Assembly: GCF_007829335.1 (NCBI RefSeq)
Contig: NZ_VIWO01000002.1
Span: forward strand, 372,001 to 436,000
Source: Chitinophaga polysaccharea
GTDB lineage: Bacteria > Bacteroidota > Bacteroidia > Chitinophagales > Chitinophagaceae
Length of the DNA: 64,000 bases
Direction: 5' to 3'
Shown here: one piece after another, positions 39,132-47,743 of the stretch
Position numbering within the stretch: position 1 is the stretch's first letter
Layout: each line of letters starts with the position of its first letter
Notes under the pieces: model-generated
The model's input: the letters and a program-made list of their open reading frames with translations, nothing else
The model's database searches: none
Told to the model about the DNA's origin: nothing
Made by a program: the position numbers and the translations under genes

Positions 39132-40754
39132 ATGACTGGGAAAAAATTATACCTTAAGCCCAATGTGGTCATAGAACCATTGGTAGATAGATGGTATGCC
39201 TGGAGCCACCTGTTATCTCCGGCCACGGCGGCAATGAATATCGCCGGCCGGCATCTGACAATAATGGAATCCTACCTGAAAGCGCCGGCCATTCATGCGG
39301 AAGCAGTACGCAATCCCAAAATGAAAGGAGGACCTTTCATGGATGTAGCAGTCGACCGCCTGGAAGAAGTCAGGCGTTTGTATGAACATACCTGCACAGA
39401 ACAGGACCATATGATCCGGTTTGCCACCGCCGTAAAAGAACTGGACACACTCCTGGCTACAACCGCCATAGGCGCCGGACTGGAGCCATTATACCAACAG
39501 GTACCCGACCTGCTCAAAGGATATGTGGAACTTTTTTACGATCGTAATAATAATGCGGACTTCCGTTTTTTTGAATCATTGTTGTATAATAGCGAATACT
39601 ATAATCGCAAAGGACAAAGCATCGCGCTGTGGATTACCGACAACGATCACCGCCCGTTTTGCCTGAGTACTCCCCGGTTGGAGGAAGATCATGTGCTGCA
39701 GTTGCCGCTTTCATTCGATCATCCCGGGATCGATGCACTGTCACGCATGAAGCGGGAGCCCCGCGATCCGGCTGAGATCAAAGCCTTGCTGGGCATAACT
39801 GAACAACAGGAGGGCCTGTTTAATACCTTCTTTACAACAGAAGCCCCGCCGCCTTATCAGCGTTATATCGGCGACAAAATCCGCATGCGTTACTTCGGTC
39901 ATGCCTGCATATTGGTGGAAACGAAAGATGTCAGCATCCTGGTAGACCCGCTCATCAGTTACTATGGCTATCATTCCGATGTGGAACATTTTTCTGATGT
40001 AGATCTGCCCGATGTTATCGACTATGTACTGATTACCCACAATCACCAGGATCATATTTTATTTGAAACACTCTTACCGTTGCGGCATAAAATAAAACAC
40101 CTGATTGTGCCCCGTACCAATAGCGGTAGCCTCGAAGACCCGGACCTGCGGCTCATGTTCCAGTATGCCGGCTTCCGGCAGGTAGTGGCGATCGACGAAA
40201 TGGAAACGATCCCCTTCGCAGACGCTACGATCACCGGCCTGCCATTCACGGGTGAGCACAGCGACCTGAATATTCTCACCAAGTCGTGCTACCTGGTTAA
40301 AATAGGCGCTTTCAAACTTTTGTTCCTGGCCGATTCCAGGATTATTGAGTCGGCCCTCTACCAGCACATTCAACGCGCTATCGGCGACGTAGATGTCATG
40401 TTTCTGGGGATGGAATGCGATGGAGCGCCGCTTACCTGGCTCTATGGCCCGCTGATGACGAAGAAAATAAGCCGGGAGTTTGATCATAGTCGCCGCCTGG
40501 CAGGATCCGATTGTGAGAAAGGAATGGCATTGGTCGATATTTTTCACCCCCGGGAAGTATACATATATGCGATGGGAATGGAGCCATGGCTGGAGTTTAT
40601 CAGTAGTATCAAGTATACCGCTGCCTCCAATCCCATTATACAATCGGATCAACTCATTGCATTGAGCCGGGAAAAAGGCATTATCGCCGAACGCCTCTAT
40701 GGCGAAAAGGAAATGCTCTACCAGAGAAAAGAAGCATGTGCTACTGTAGCATAA
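39132..40754 (+). CDS. CmlA-like di-iron beta-hydroxylase (metallo-beta-lactamase fold)
   Basis: A 540-residue protein, about the size of CmlA (chloramphenicol pathway). The N-terminal ~240 residues match my memory of the CmlA N-terminal domain (EPLVDRWYAW, then HLLSPATAAMN, then GGPF). The C-terminal part is a metallo-beta-lactamase fold with H303-x-H305-x-D307-H308, Glu375 (TGEHSDL), Asp401 (LADSR) and His472 (FHPRE). The glutamate in place of the usual MBL histidine, and the spacing, agree with the oxygen-activating di-iron site of CmlA. Such enzymes beta-hydroxylate an amino acid while it is bound to an NRPS T domain. The gene is separated from the main operon by the orphan regulator, but its role ties it to the peptide pathway. 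Confidence 0.9.
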   Translation: MTGKKLYLKPNVVIEPLVDRWYAWSHLLSPATAAMNIAGRHLTIMESYLKAPAIHAEAVRNPKMKGGPFMDVAVDRLEEVRRLYEHTCTEQDHMIRFATAVKELDTLLATTAIGAGLEPLYQQVPDLLKGYVELFYDRNNNADFRFFESLLYNSEYYNRKGQSIALWITDNDHRPFCLSTPRLEEDHVLQLPLSFDHPGIDALSRMKREPRDPAEIKALLGITEQQEGLFNTFFTTEAPPPYQRYIGDKIRMRYFGHACILVETKDVSILVDPLISYYGYHSDVEHFSDVDLPDVIDYVLITHNHQDHILFETLLPLRHKIKHLIVPRTNSGSLEDPDLRLMFQYAGFRQVVAIDEMETIPFADATITGLPFTGEHSDLNILTKSCYLVKIGAFKLLFLADSRIIESALYQHIQRAIGDVDVMFLGMECDGAPLTWLYGPLMTKKISREFDHSRRLAGSDCEKGMALVDIFHPREVYIYAMGMEPWLEFISSIKYTAASNPIIQSDQLIALSREKGIIAERLYGEKEMLYQRKEACATVA

Positions 40755-40766
40755 ACAACCAACCAT

Positions 40767-40799
40767 GATACGCTGTCCCCCTTACCGGGGCAGCGTATC
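40767..40799 (+). terminator. Stem-loop after the CmlA-like gene
   Basis: A hairpin with arms GATACGCTG(T)CCCC and GGGGCAGCGTATC, one bulged T and a short CTTAC loop begins 13 bases after the hydroxylase stop. There is no clear T-run after it, so it is a weaker intrinsic terminator candidate or an mRNA-stabilising element. Confidence 0.6.
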
Positions 40800-40844
40800 C
40801 GTATAGCCGTTAACGATAGTGTCATAAAAAAAGATGATATTTTT

Positions 40845-40875
40845 TTTGATAAATAAAAAACAAATTATACATTTG
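40845..40875 (+). promoter_or_regulatory. Bacteroidota-type promoter of first tRNA-Arg
   Basis: TTTG at 40845-40848 and TACATTTG at 40868-40875 are separated by 19 bases, matching the TTTG / TAnnTTTG consensus of the phylum's primary sigma factor. The tRNA begins 18 bases further on. Confidence 0.8.
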
Positions 40876-40893
40876 CAATCCCAAAACGGGAAT

Positions 40894-40967
40894 GGCTTCA
40901 TAGCTCAACTGAATAGAGCATTTGACTACGAATCAAAAGGTTTCTGGTTTGAATCCAGATGAGGTCA
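40894..40967 (+). tRNA. tRNA-Arg (anticodon ACG), copy 1
   Basis: A cloverleaf can be drawn: acceptor GGCTTCA/TGAGGTC with G-U pairs, D stem GCTC/GAGC, anticodon stem TTTGA/TCAAA with loop CTACGAA, and T stem TCTGG/CCAGA. The anticodon is ACG, reading CGU as arginine, with C35, G36 and A20 arginine identity bases. CCA is not encoded (CAA follows the discriminator). The D loop is AACTGAATA and the T loop TTTGAAT, so position 19 is A and position 56 is T instead of the nearly universal G and C. Confidence 0.88.
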
Positions 40968-40976
40968 CAAAAAATG

Positions 40977-41006
40977 AAAATGCTGCAACACCGGTTGCAG
41001 CATTTT
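40977..41006 (+). terminator. Intrinsic terminator of first tRNA-Arg
   Basis: A 13-base-pair stem AAAATGCTGCAAC / GTTGCAGCATTTT with a four-base loop starts ten bases after the tRNA and ends in a short T-run. Confidence 0.88.
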
Positions 41007-41062
41007 CTATCAAAATAAAATATCTGAAGAAAAGCTGTCAGGTATAAATTATTGAAAAATAA

Positions 41063-41094
41063 TTTGTTAGAAATAAAATAATGGCGTATCTTCG
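41063..41094 (+). promoter_or_regulatory. Bacteroidota-type promoter of second tRNA-Arg
   Basis: TTTG at 41063-41066 and TATCTTCG at 41087-41094 are separated by 20 bases. One base departs from TAnnTTTG. The placement relative to the tRNA (17 bases) equals that of copy 1 within one base. Confidence 0.7.
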
Positions 41095-41111
41095 CTGTCC
41101 CAATAGGGAAC

Positions 41112-41185
41112 GGCTCCGTAGCTCAACTGAATAGAGCATTTGACTACGAATCAAAAGGTTTCTGGTTTGAATCCAGACGGAGTCA
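41112..41185 (+). tRNA. tRNA-Arg (anticodon ACG), copy 2
   Basis: Identical to copy 1 over 59 bases (41119-41177 equals 40901-40959). Only the acceptor stem differs: GGCTCCG/CGGAGTC here, with both sides changed so that pairing is kept and improved. CCA is encoded at 41186-41188. It has the same A19 and T56 substitutions and the same A15/T48 pair. It is flanked by its own promoter and terminator. Confidence 0.9.
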
Positions 41186-41190
41186 CCAAC

Positions 41191-41230
41191 AAAAGGACGA
41201 ACACGAGTTAAATCGGTTCGTCCTTTTTTT
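41191..41230 (+). terminator. Intrinsic terminator of second tRNA-Arg
   Basis: A stem AAAAGGACGAAC (41191-41202) / GTTCGTCCTTTT (41216-41227) is followed by more T residues, giving a strong rho-independent signal right after the tRNA. Confidence 0.9.
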
Positions 41231-41368
41231 ATGTGCCTGCTTCGCACTTCCATAAGTGCTATTGATTGATTATTATTGATTAATAAAATATTAATTAATA
41301 ATATGCTTTTGATTACTCATTCAATTATCTACGCTTCCTAAAAAACATTATGAGCCTGTTTTTGTTAG

Positions 41369-42406
41369 ATGAATATCTTAATAACAAACCTTGCAGGCAT
41401 GATACGGATCAAAAAAGAGGGAGTCATCTTAAGACAAACTGCCATGGCTTTCGAAAACGAAGGTGTACTAAATCCCGCCACGATCAAAGATGGAAACCAA
41501 ATCCTGTTTTATTACCGGGCGGTCCGGCGAGGCAACCATTCTTCCATTGGCTTTTGCGCCCTGAGCGATCCGCTCACGGTAGCCGAACGGCTTACTTCGC
41601 CCATTCTCTTTCCTGAGCATACCTATGAAGCCAAAGGGATGGAGGACCCGCGGGTGGTGAAAATCGATGACCTGTACTACCTTACCTATACTGCCTACGA
41701 TGGCGTTAATGCCTGTGGCGCTTTGGCTACCTCCAAAGATGGCAGGCAGTTTAAAAAGGAAGGACTCATCGTAGCGCAAATGGAGCTAAAAACGTTCCTG
41801 CAACTTGCTTCCACGCATGCGCCGCTCAATGAAAAGTATAGTTTATTCAACAGCAATAGCGCCCGTTTGTGGGATAAAGATGTTATCTTTTTCCCAAGAA
41901 GAATAAAAGGTAAACTGCATTTCCTGCATCGCATCAAGCCCGATATACAAGTAGTAGCCGTCAACGAGATTTCCGAATTAACCCCGGACTTCTGGAAAAA
42001 TTATTTCCTGCATTTCCATGAGCACTTACTGCTAACGCCTAAATATGCCTATGAAAGCAGCTACGTAGGCGGAGGGTGCCCACCAGTAGAAACGCCGGAA
42101 GGATGGCTGCTGATTTATCATGGAGTGCGGCAAACCACAAAAGGCTTTATCTACGTGGGATGCGCCGCCCTCCTGGACCTGGATAATCCGCAGATAGTGC
42201 GGGCGCGCCTGCCACATCCTATATTGGTACCTGAGCGGGTTTGGGAAACCAGGGGAGATGTGGATAATGTTTGTTTTCCTACCGGCACCGTACTAATCAA
42301 CGATACCCTCTATATCTACTACGGTGCCGGCGACGACGTAATCGCCGTAGGAGCGGTAAGTTTGCAGGAAATACTACAGGTACTGCTGTCTCATAAAACA
42401 GCATAG
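41369..42406 (+). CDS. Glycoside hydrolase family 130 protein (mannoside phosphorylase/hydrolase type)
   Basis: A 345-residue beta-propeller enzyme. The hallmark segment GMEDPRVVKIDDLYYLTYTAYDG lies near residue 90, FENEGVLNPAT near the N-terminus, and VFPTG-like and YYGAGD segments near the end. GH130 members phosphorolyse or hydrolyse beta-1,4- or beta-1,2-mannosides and related glycans. No signal peptide is visible, so a cytoplasmic phosphorylase-type role is more likely. The exact linkage cannot be assigned. The alternative start at 41399 (MIRIKKEG) would be ten residues shorter. Its 3' end overlaps the convergent HAD phosphatase gene by 16 bases. Confidence 0.88.
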   Translation: MNILITNLAGMIRIKKEGVILRQTAMAFENEGVLNPATIKDGNQILFYYRAVRRGNHSSIGFCALSDPLTVAERLTSPILFPEHTYEAKGMEDPRVVKIDDLYYLTYTAYDGVNACGALATSKDGRQFKKEGLIVAQMELKTFLQLASTHAPLNEKYSLFNSNSARLWDKDVIFFPRRIKGKLHFLHRIKPDIQVVAVNEISELTPDFWKNYFLHFHEHLLLTPKYAYESSYVGGGCPPVETPEGWLLIYHGVRQTTKGFIYVGCAALLDLDNPQIVRARLPHPILVPERVWETRGDVDNVCFPTGTVLINDTLYIYYGAGDDVIAVGAVSLQEILQVLLSHKTA

Positions 42407-43140
42407 CAAACCACGATCGTTTCTATTACCCGCTTTGTTTCATCGGGATCGCGCACTTTAATGCAATCTACGCCGGTTTCTTTTGCCGGGTAATCATTGC
42501 CACCAGGGAAAATGGCATCGCCTACAAACAACATTTCCGGTAATCCGATAATCAGGATATCTCTTAGTTTATGAATGCCGTAAGCCTTGTCTATACCCGG
42601 TTTGGTGATGTCTACGGAGGTAGTGCCTCCCAGGTTGATGGAAAATTCGGGGATCATTTTTTCCAGTAGTGTTTTCATCTGTTGTCTTTTGGCGAAATCA
42701 GGATCCCACTTTTTCTTTTCTGCCAAAGGCGCTTCCTGTCCCAGGGCAGAGAAGGTAATCTGGCTGCCTCTGTCTTCTATCGGTTTTCCCCAATGCTGCG
42801 CCGGTTGGTAACCCAGGGTAGCCACTACGGCCTGCAACGCCTGGATGATCTTTGCCTTTTCTTCGGCGCTGAAGTCCTCTGAATAACGCTTATTCCATCC
42901 CCGGTTATATTCATAAAATTGAGTACCGCAGGTAGGTAAGATGGATAACCTTTGCAGCCGTTCATCATCCGGCAGGTGTGCCAGCACCTGCTTTTGGAAC
43001 TGGGGCCAGGCGCCGCCAGATATAATGGCTACCCTGGCCACCTGCAATAGGGAGTAAAGCAATGTACTCATTTCAGGATCAATAGCCCCCTTGCTTTCGG
43101 CCAATGTACCATCCAGGTCAAATACAACCAGTTTTTTCAT
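42391..43140 (-). CDS. HAD-superfamily (type IIB) sugar-phosphate phosphatase / phosphomannomutase-like
   Basis: A 249-residue protein beginning KKLVVFDLDGTLAESK, with both catalytic aspartates of HAD motif I. The motif ISGG follows, and FVGDAIFPGGNDYPA near the C-terminus is motif IV. The cap region and C-terminal pattern suggest the eukaryotic-type phosphomannomutase / sucrose-phosphatase branch. Together with the convergent GH130 gene it hints at mannose metabolism. It ends 16 bases inside the GH130 gene. The transketolase gene stops nine bases upstream of its start, so the two may be one operon. Confidence 0.85.
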   Translation of the reverse strand: MKKLVVFDLDGTLAESKGAIDPEMSTLLYSLLQVARVAIISGGAWPQFQKQVLAHLPDDERLQRLSILPTCGTQFYEYNRGWNKRYSEDFSAEEKAKIIQALQAVVATLGYQPAQHWGKPIEDRGSQITFSALGQEAPLAEKKKWDPDFAKRQQMKTLLEKMIPEFSINLGGTTSVDITKPGIDKAYGIHKLRDILIIGLPEMLFVGDAIFPGGNDYPAKETGVDCIKVRDPDETKRVIETIVVCYAVL

Positions 43141-43149
43141 GAAGGGTGA

Positions 43150-45231
43150 TTATTTTTTCAATAATGCCAGCGCGCGTTCACAAATGTTGTCGGCAGTGAA
43201 GCCAAACTCGCGCAACAGCACCGGTCCGGGTGCGGAAGCCCCGAAGCGGTTCATCGCCACCTGGATGCCCGCTGTTCCGGTATATCGTTCCCATCCCTGT
43301 GAAATACCCGATTCTATGGATACCCGGGCGGTAACAGCGGGAGGGAGCACCTGGTCGCGGTACGCGGGCGTTTGCGCTTCAAATAATTCCCAACTGGGCA
43401 TAGATACTACACGTACGCCAATATGGGAAGCCTGGAGCTTTTCTTGTGCAGCCAATGCCAGTCCCACTTCTGCACCGGTTGCTATTAAAATCAGGTCAGG
43501 TTTACCATCAGGGGCGTCGGCCAGTATATAAGCACCAAAACGAAGCCCGTTGGCCGCCGCATATTTATTACGATCTATGGTAGGTACGGCCTGTCGCGAC
43601 AGGATAAGTGCCACCGGCCGTTGTGGCAGTTGTATGGCCATTTGCCAGGCATTCAGCGTTTCGTTGGCATCGGCGGGCCTGATCACTACCAGGTCAGGAA
43701 TGGCGCGCAACGCAGCCAGTAACTCCACCGGCTGGTGGGTGGGACCATCTTCCCCCATGGCAATGCTATCATGCGTAAATACATACACCACTTTCAACTC
43801 CGATAATGCAGCCAGGCGGATGGAAGGCCGCATATAGTCGGAAAAAGTAAGGAAGGTGGCGCAGTAGGGGAGAATGCCTCCATGCGCAGCCATACCGTTG
43901 GAAATAGCCCCCATGGCATGTTCCCGCACGCCGTATTGTATGTTCCTGCCAGCATAACTCCATTCACCACCGGCAGCGCCCTGTAAATCACCGTCCTTCA
44001 TCAGGGGACTTTCAAAATTGCCGGCATCTTTTAATTCGGTATTGGTAGACGTATTCAGATCGGCCGAACCGCCAATAAATCCGGGCAAATGATGGAAAAA
44101 TGCCTGCATCACTTTCCCCGAAGCTGCCCTGGTAGCCAATCCCTTCGGGTCGGCGGCAAATGGCTGGATATCCTTATCCCAGTCTTTCGGCAGTACATCA
44201 TGTATCAGCTCCCGTAATTCATGTGCCAGCTCTGGATATTGCTGCGCATAAACAGCCATCTGTTCTTCCCATTTATCCGCCCATCGCTTACCATCGTCAA
44301 CGGCTACACGAAAATGTTGGAGCGCCTCGGGAGGCACTAGGAAATCGGGCGATACCGGCCATCCCAGGTTTTCCTTGGTGCGTTTTACTTCGTCTTCGCC
44401 TAGCGGACTGCCATGCGCAGCACAGGTATCCTGTTTATTGGGAGAGCCATAGCCGATATGCGTGCGTACCAGGATAATAGATGGCCGCTCTGTTTCCGCC
44501 TGCGCGGCCCGGATAGCCTGGTCAATCGCTTCCAGGTCGTTGCCGTCTGCCACCTGCTGTACATGCCAGCCATAGGAAGCAAAACGCTGGGCATGATTTT
44601 CTGTAAAAGTGACCGGTGTAGCGGAAGCCAGGGTAATACGGTTATCGTCGTATAGGTAAATCAGTTTGCCTAATCTCAGGTGCCCTGCCAGTGACGCCGC
44701 TTCAGAAGCAACGCCCTCCATCAGGTCCCCATCGCTTACCAGGGCGTAGGTGTAATGATCCACCACAGCATTACCCGGTTTATTGTACCGCGCGCCGAGG
44801 TAAGCTTCTGCCATGGCAATACCCACCCCGTTGGCAAAACCCTGCCCCAGCGGACCTGTAGTTACTTCTACGCCGGGTGTAAGGCCCCGCTCGGGGTGTC
44901 CGGGCGTTTTACTGCCCCATTGCCGGAACTGCTTCAGCTCCTCCATCGGCAAGTCATAACCGGTAAGGTGGAGCAGGCTGTACAACAATGCCGAGCCATG
45001 TCCAGCGGATAATACGAACCGGTCGCGGTTAAACCACAACGGGTCGTCAGGACTATGCCGCAGGAAGCGGGTCCACAGTACATATGCCATGGGAGCAGCG
45101 CCCAGGGGTAGCCCCGGATGGCCGCTATCTGCCTTCTGTACGGCATCTACAGACAAGAAGCGGATGGTATTAATACAAAGTGTATCGAGGGCTGCAGCGC
45201 TTTGAATGAGAGAAGTGTCGGTGGTACCCAT
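43150..45231 (-). CDS. tkt: Transketolase
   Basis: A thiamine-diphosphate enzyme of about 693 residues when started at the ATG at 45231 (MGTTDTSL). An upstream in-frame ATG at 45288 would add 19 residues without family similarity. The motifs [25 protein letters not shown] (ThDP/Mg binding), [14 protein letters not shown] and the central [17 protein letters not shown] are all present. It transfers two-carbon ketol units in the non-oxidative pentose phosphate pathway in the cytoplasm. The HAD phosphatase gene follows it closely on the same strand. The call is firm. Confidence 0.96.
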   Translation of the reverse strand: MGTTDTSLIQSAAALDTLCINTIRFLSVDAVQKADSGHPGLPLGAAPMAYVLWTRFLRHSPDDPLWFNRDRFVLSAGHGSALLYSLLHLTGYDLPMEELKQFRQWGSKTPGHPERGLTPGVEVTTGPLGQGFANGVGIAMAEAYLGARYNKPGNAVVDHYTYALVSDGDLMEGVASEAASLAGHLRLGKLIYLYDDNRITLASATPVTFTENHAQRFASYGWHVQQVADGNDLEAIDQAIRAAQAETERPSIILVRTHIGYGSPNKQDTCAAHGSPLGEDEVKRTKENLGWPVSPDFLVPPEALQHFRVAVDDGKRWADKWEEQMAVYAQQYPELAHELRELIHDVLPKDWDKDIQPFAADPKGLATRAASGKVMQAFFHHLPGFIGGSADLNTSTNTELKDAGNFESPLMKDGDLQGAAGGEWSYAGRNIQYGVREHAMGAISNGMAAHGGILPYCATFLTFSDYMRPSIRLAALSELKVVYVFTHDSIAMGEDGPTHQPVELLAALRAIPDLVVIRPADANETLNAWQMAIQLPQRPVALILSRQAVPTIDRNKYAAANGLRFGAYILADAPDGKPDLILIATGAEVGLALAAQEKLQASHIGVRVVSMPSWELFEAQTPAYRDQVLPPAVTARVSIESGISQGWERYTGTAGIQVAMNRFGASAPGPVLLREFGFTADNICERALALLKK

Positions 45232-45305
45232 AGAGCATTTTTTTAGAGATGAAGAAATCTCACATAGGTCAACAAATTTCGTACTCATAAAGTTGGCGGC
45301 GGCTG

Positions 45306-45719
45306 CTATTCAAACAGGGTTAATTCATCGCGGGTAAGGGCGTGAAAAAGATTCTGCAGCTGATGTACATGTACCAGCGGGCGTCCATAGGGTACCAGTC
45401 CTCCCGGCGCATCGGCCATGGGCTGGAAGATACCGTTTTCATACCGGATATGCATGCTATCCAGCCGGTTGTATTTCAGGGAATATACATTTACATCTTC
45501 ACCATATTCCGGATCCCCTTTGATAAAACCAAAGCGGGTAAGCAGGTAAAGATCCAATATCACGGGATTCACCTTTTCAAAAGGTAGTTTACTGCGGGGT
45601 AGCCGGGAGTTATACACAAAACCATCCAGGATACCTTCTGCAATAAAGACTTCTTCCTCCATATTGTAGTCAAACCAGGCCACGTAGTTACCAATCCGGA
45701 TATCAGACACCAGTATCAT
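45306..45719 (-). CDS. Conserved hypothetical protein
   Basis: A 137-residue soluble protein without signal peptide or membrane segment. It begins [16 protein letters not shown] and ends with the segment [17 protein letters not shown], a pattern I know from uncharacterised Bacteroidota proteins. No function can be assigned. Its start overlaps the end of the upstream DUF1304-like gene by four bases, so the pair is translationally coupled. Confidence 0.8.
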   Translation of the reverse strand: MILVSDIRIGNYVAWFDYNMEEEVFIAEGILDGFVYNSRLPRSKLPFEKVNPVILDLYLLTRFGFIKGDPEYGEDVNVYSLKYNRLDSMHIRYENGIFQPMADAPGGLVPYGRPLVHVHQLQNLFHALTRDELTLFE

Positions 45720-46078
45720 ATAAACAAAATGATGAATAAAGTGGCGAGGGCGGGCAATGCCTGGGTAAAGAAAATCTTTTTGTCGGCAGTAAATGCCCCG
45801 TAAATGCCGGCTACACTAACGCAGCTTAAAAAGAAAATAGCTATCTGGGCCCACCATACCGGGTCGTCAATGAAAAAAGTCCATGCCAGCCCGGCTGCCA
45901 GGAACCCGTTGTACAAGCCCTGGTTGGCCGCCAGTGATTTAGTGGCCGGAAAAAGTTCTTTGGGAAAGCGTTTGAATATTTTGGGCCCACGGGTGGTCCA
46001 TGCAAACATCTCAAACCACAGGATAAACAGATGTTCCAGCATCACAAAGGCAATGAGGATTTTGGCCAGGATCAGCAT
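45716..46078 (-). CDS. DUF1304-like small integral membrane protein
   Basis: A 120-residue protein with four hydrophobic segments (about 2-22, 53-70, 75-95 and 100-120). The spacing, and the motif with NQGLYNGFLAAGL in the second segment, match the DUF1304 family. Its function is unknown. It lies upstream of and overlaps the hypothetical gene, likely in one transcript. Confidence 0.82.
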   Translation of the reverse strand: MLILAKILIAFVMLEHLFILWFEMFAWTTRGPKIFKRFPKELFPATKSLAANQGLYNGFLAAGLAWTFFIDDPVWWAQIAIFFLSCVSVAGIYGAFTADKKIFFTQALPALATLFIILFI

Positions 46079-46111
46079 AAGAAGTCGATTATTGCGTTTC
46101 GCTAAATATAA

Positions 46112-46495
46112 CTAAATTATTCTTTCAAGCAGCCAGGCAATCGCCAGCGCCACGAGAGTACCTACGGCATAGCATACACAATCGCTCCACAGGAAGCCAT
46201 GTCCCAGCAGGATGCCGGCAGGGGTATTCCGGAACCGTACGGCCCAATCGGCCTGGTATAGCTGCTGCAACTCAATGGCGAAACAAACCAGGTAGTTGCT
46301 GATACCGATTTTCCAAAGCGGGGTAACAGGATACAGGAAACGAATGGCAAAGAAAATACACGTGGCAGACAATACATCCCCTCCATAAATTCTCATCAGA
46401 TCAGGGAAATATTGAGGCGCCCAGCGGGTGGCCAGGCCTAAGGGGATATTTGCTACGATTAACAGAAAATAGAGCCAGCGTCTTTTTGCTTCCAT
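46112..46495 (-). CDS. DUF2809-like membrane protein
   Basis: I chose the ATG at 46495 (MEAKRRWLYFLL), which gives about 127 residues; an upstream ATG at 46582 would add a cysteine-rich stretch unlike the family. Four membrane segments are visible, with an ELQQLYQADW loop and a C-terminal CYAVGTLVALAIAWLL helix. This is the pattern of DUF2809 proteins. Function unknown. Confidence 0.8.
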   Translation of the reverse strand: MEAKRRWLYFLLIVANIPLGLATRWAPQYFPDLMRIYGGDVLSATCIFFAIRFLYPVTPLWKIGISNYLVCFAIELQQLYQADWAVRFRNTPAGILLGHGFLWSDCVCYAVGTLVALAIAWLLERII

Positions 46496-46579
46496 ATGAT
46501 AAAAAGCAATAAATATAGGAAAGATCTCCTTATATCCACAGCCGCTGAAAAGAAGAGGACTGGGGCAGTATCCTCTCCA

Positions 46580-46614
46580 CAAAAAAGCAATAACCCATTG
46601 CCTGGGTTATTGCT
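46580..46614 (-). terminator. Intrinsic terminator of the KGG gene
   Basis: On the minus strand a 12-base-pair stem AGCAATAACCCA / TGGGTTATTGCT with a five-base loop is followed by a run of six T. The stem overlaps the last codons and stop codon of the KGG-protein gene. Confidence 0.85.
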
Positions 46615-46927
46615 GGTTATTACTTTCAACGCTGTTTTTCTTTTTACCTCGGTTAGTACCGCCTTTCCGGCCGATAGTAGCCATGTGTTCACGGTTTTTA
46701 CTTACCGCTTCGCCGCCCTTTTTGCCCGCAGCACGTGCTTCTTCAGAAGTGAATTTATGGGCAACACCTTGTTGATGCGCTGCTCTTCCACCTTCTCTTG
46801 ATATGGCACGTTGCTGCTCAGGGTCCATAGAAGCGAATCCGCGTTTACTGTGTTTGGTTTTCTGTTCGGGATTCGACTCCTGTAAATGAGTTACTGGCGT
46901 GGCATGTTGAAATCTGATGTCTTCCAT
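46607..46927 (-). CDS. KGG-repeat stress-type protein
   Basis: A 106-residue hydrophilic protein with repeated Gly-Gly motifs: SREGGRAAH, GKKGGEAVS and GRKGGTNRGKK. This is the KGG/GsiB-like or con-10-like family, usually induced by stress or stationary phase and predicted to be largely disordered. The N-terminal ~30 residues are not part of the repeats. Its own terminator overlaps the 3' end, so it is probably monocistronic. Confidence 0.88.
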   Translation of the reverse strand: MEDIRFQHATPVTHLQESNPEQKTKHSKRGFASMDPEQQRAISREGGRAAHQQGVAHKFTSEEARAAGKKGGEAVSKNREHMATIGRKGGTNRGKKKNSVESNNQQ

Positions 46928-47199
46928 AATCCTGAAGTTTTTTATAGTGATAGTAGTTAAATATTCCCTGGAAGTCGATCAAGATATGTGCCACCACTCA
47001 TATTGCTATACCAGCCCTCTTATCGGGTAATATCGCCCCGGCAATATGGGGCAATACATTCCACAATCCATAGAATTTTTAACACAGTTAAGGCCCATTT
47101 CTACGCTTTTTCCTACGGAAAACACTCATTTTCCATGGCTTATAATTTGTTTTTAACATTGCGTTATTTCTTTTCTTAACCCATCTAAATTTTTTTGAC

Positions 47200-47646
47200 A
47201 TGGCAAAGTATTCAAAAAAATCCCAGAGTAAAGTGGAGAAAAGTATGCATGAAATGCATGAGGGTAAGCTAAAAAGTGGAAGGAGCGGTAAAAAGGTTAC
47301 GAATCCTAAGCAAGCCATCGCCATAGGCCTATCTGAAGCCAGGGAAGAAGGAGCCAAGGTTCCTGACAAGCCAACCGGCAGGAAAGCCACCGCGAAGAAA
47401 GCGGCGCCGGCAAAACGTGCTACGAAGAAAACGACGGCTAAGAAAACTACTGCAAAGAAAACAACGGCCAAGAGCAGTACTGCTAAAAAGACTGCAGTTA
47501 AGAAAGCTCCTGCTAAAAAATCTACCGCAAAAGCAGGCACCCGAAAAACTGCCACAAAACGCACCACCGCCAAAAAGGCAACTGCCAGGAAAGCAGCGCC
47601 AAAGAAAAAGTCAGCAGCGCGTAAAAAAACGACAGCCATGGCCTGA
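47200..47646 (+). CDS. DUF6496 domain protein with histone-H1-like Lys/Ala/Thr tail
   Basis: A 148-residue, strongly basic protein. Residues 1-55 form a small domain (SKVEKSMHEMHEGKLKSG then KQAIAIGLSEAREEGAK) that I associate with DUF6496. Residues 60-148 are a low-complexity tail of TAKK, AAPAK and TARK repeats like bacterial H1-like proteins. It probably binds DNA or RNA through the tail. The fused layout is seen in several Bacteroidota. A terminator follows at 47681. An overlapping frame over the repeat is an artefact of the biased codons. Confidence 0.88.
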   Translation: MAKYSKKSQSKVEKSMHEMHEGKLKSGRSGKKVTNPKQAIAIGLSEAREEGAKVPDKPTGRKATAKKAAPAKRATKKTTAKKTTAKKTTAKSSTAKKTAVKKAPAKKSTAKAGTRKTATKRTTAKKATARKAAPKKKSAARKKTTAMA

Positions 47647-47680
47647 CCATGATTACTTGTAGTCCTTTCAATATACGTGC

Positions 47681-47715
47681 AAAGGCCGGTGAATAGATAG
47701 CACTGGCCTTTATTT
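47681..47715 (+). terminator. Intrinsic terminator after the H1-like gene
   Basis: Stem AAAGGCCGGTG (47681-47691) / CACTGGCCTTT (47701-47711), with one G-U pair and a nine-base loop, followed by TATTT. Confidence 0.8.
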
Positions 47716-47743
47716 ATGGTATATACCTTGCGGCCTTTTTTGT

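Noticed and set aside
38921-39226. 101-codon open frame on the minus strand in the regulator/hydroxylase gap
   Set aside because: It runs into the CmlA-like coding region, has no recognisable motif and an odd aromatic-rich composition; it is most likely chance.
47417-47662. 81-codon frame overlapping the H1-like gene, rich in Leu, Arg and Lys
   Set aside because: It is the out-of-frame reading of the biased AAG/GCC-type repeats of the real gene, with no independent start signals.
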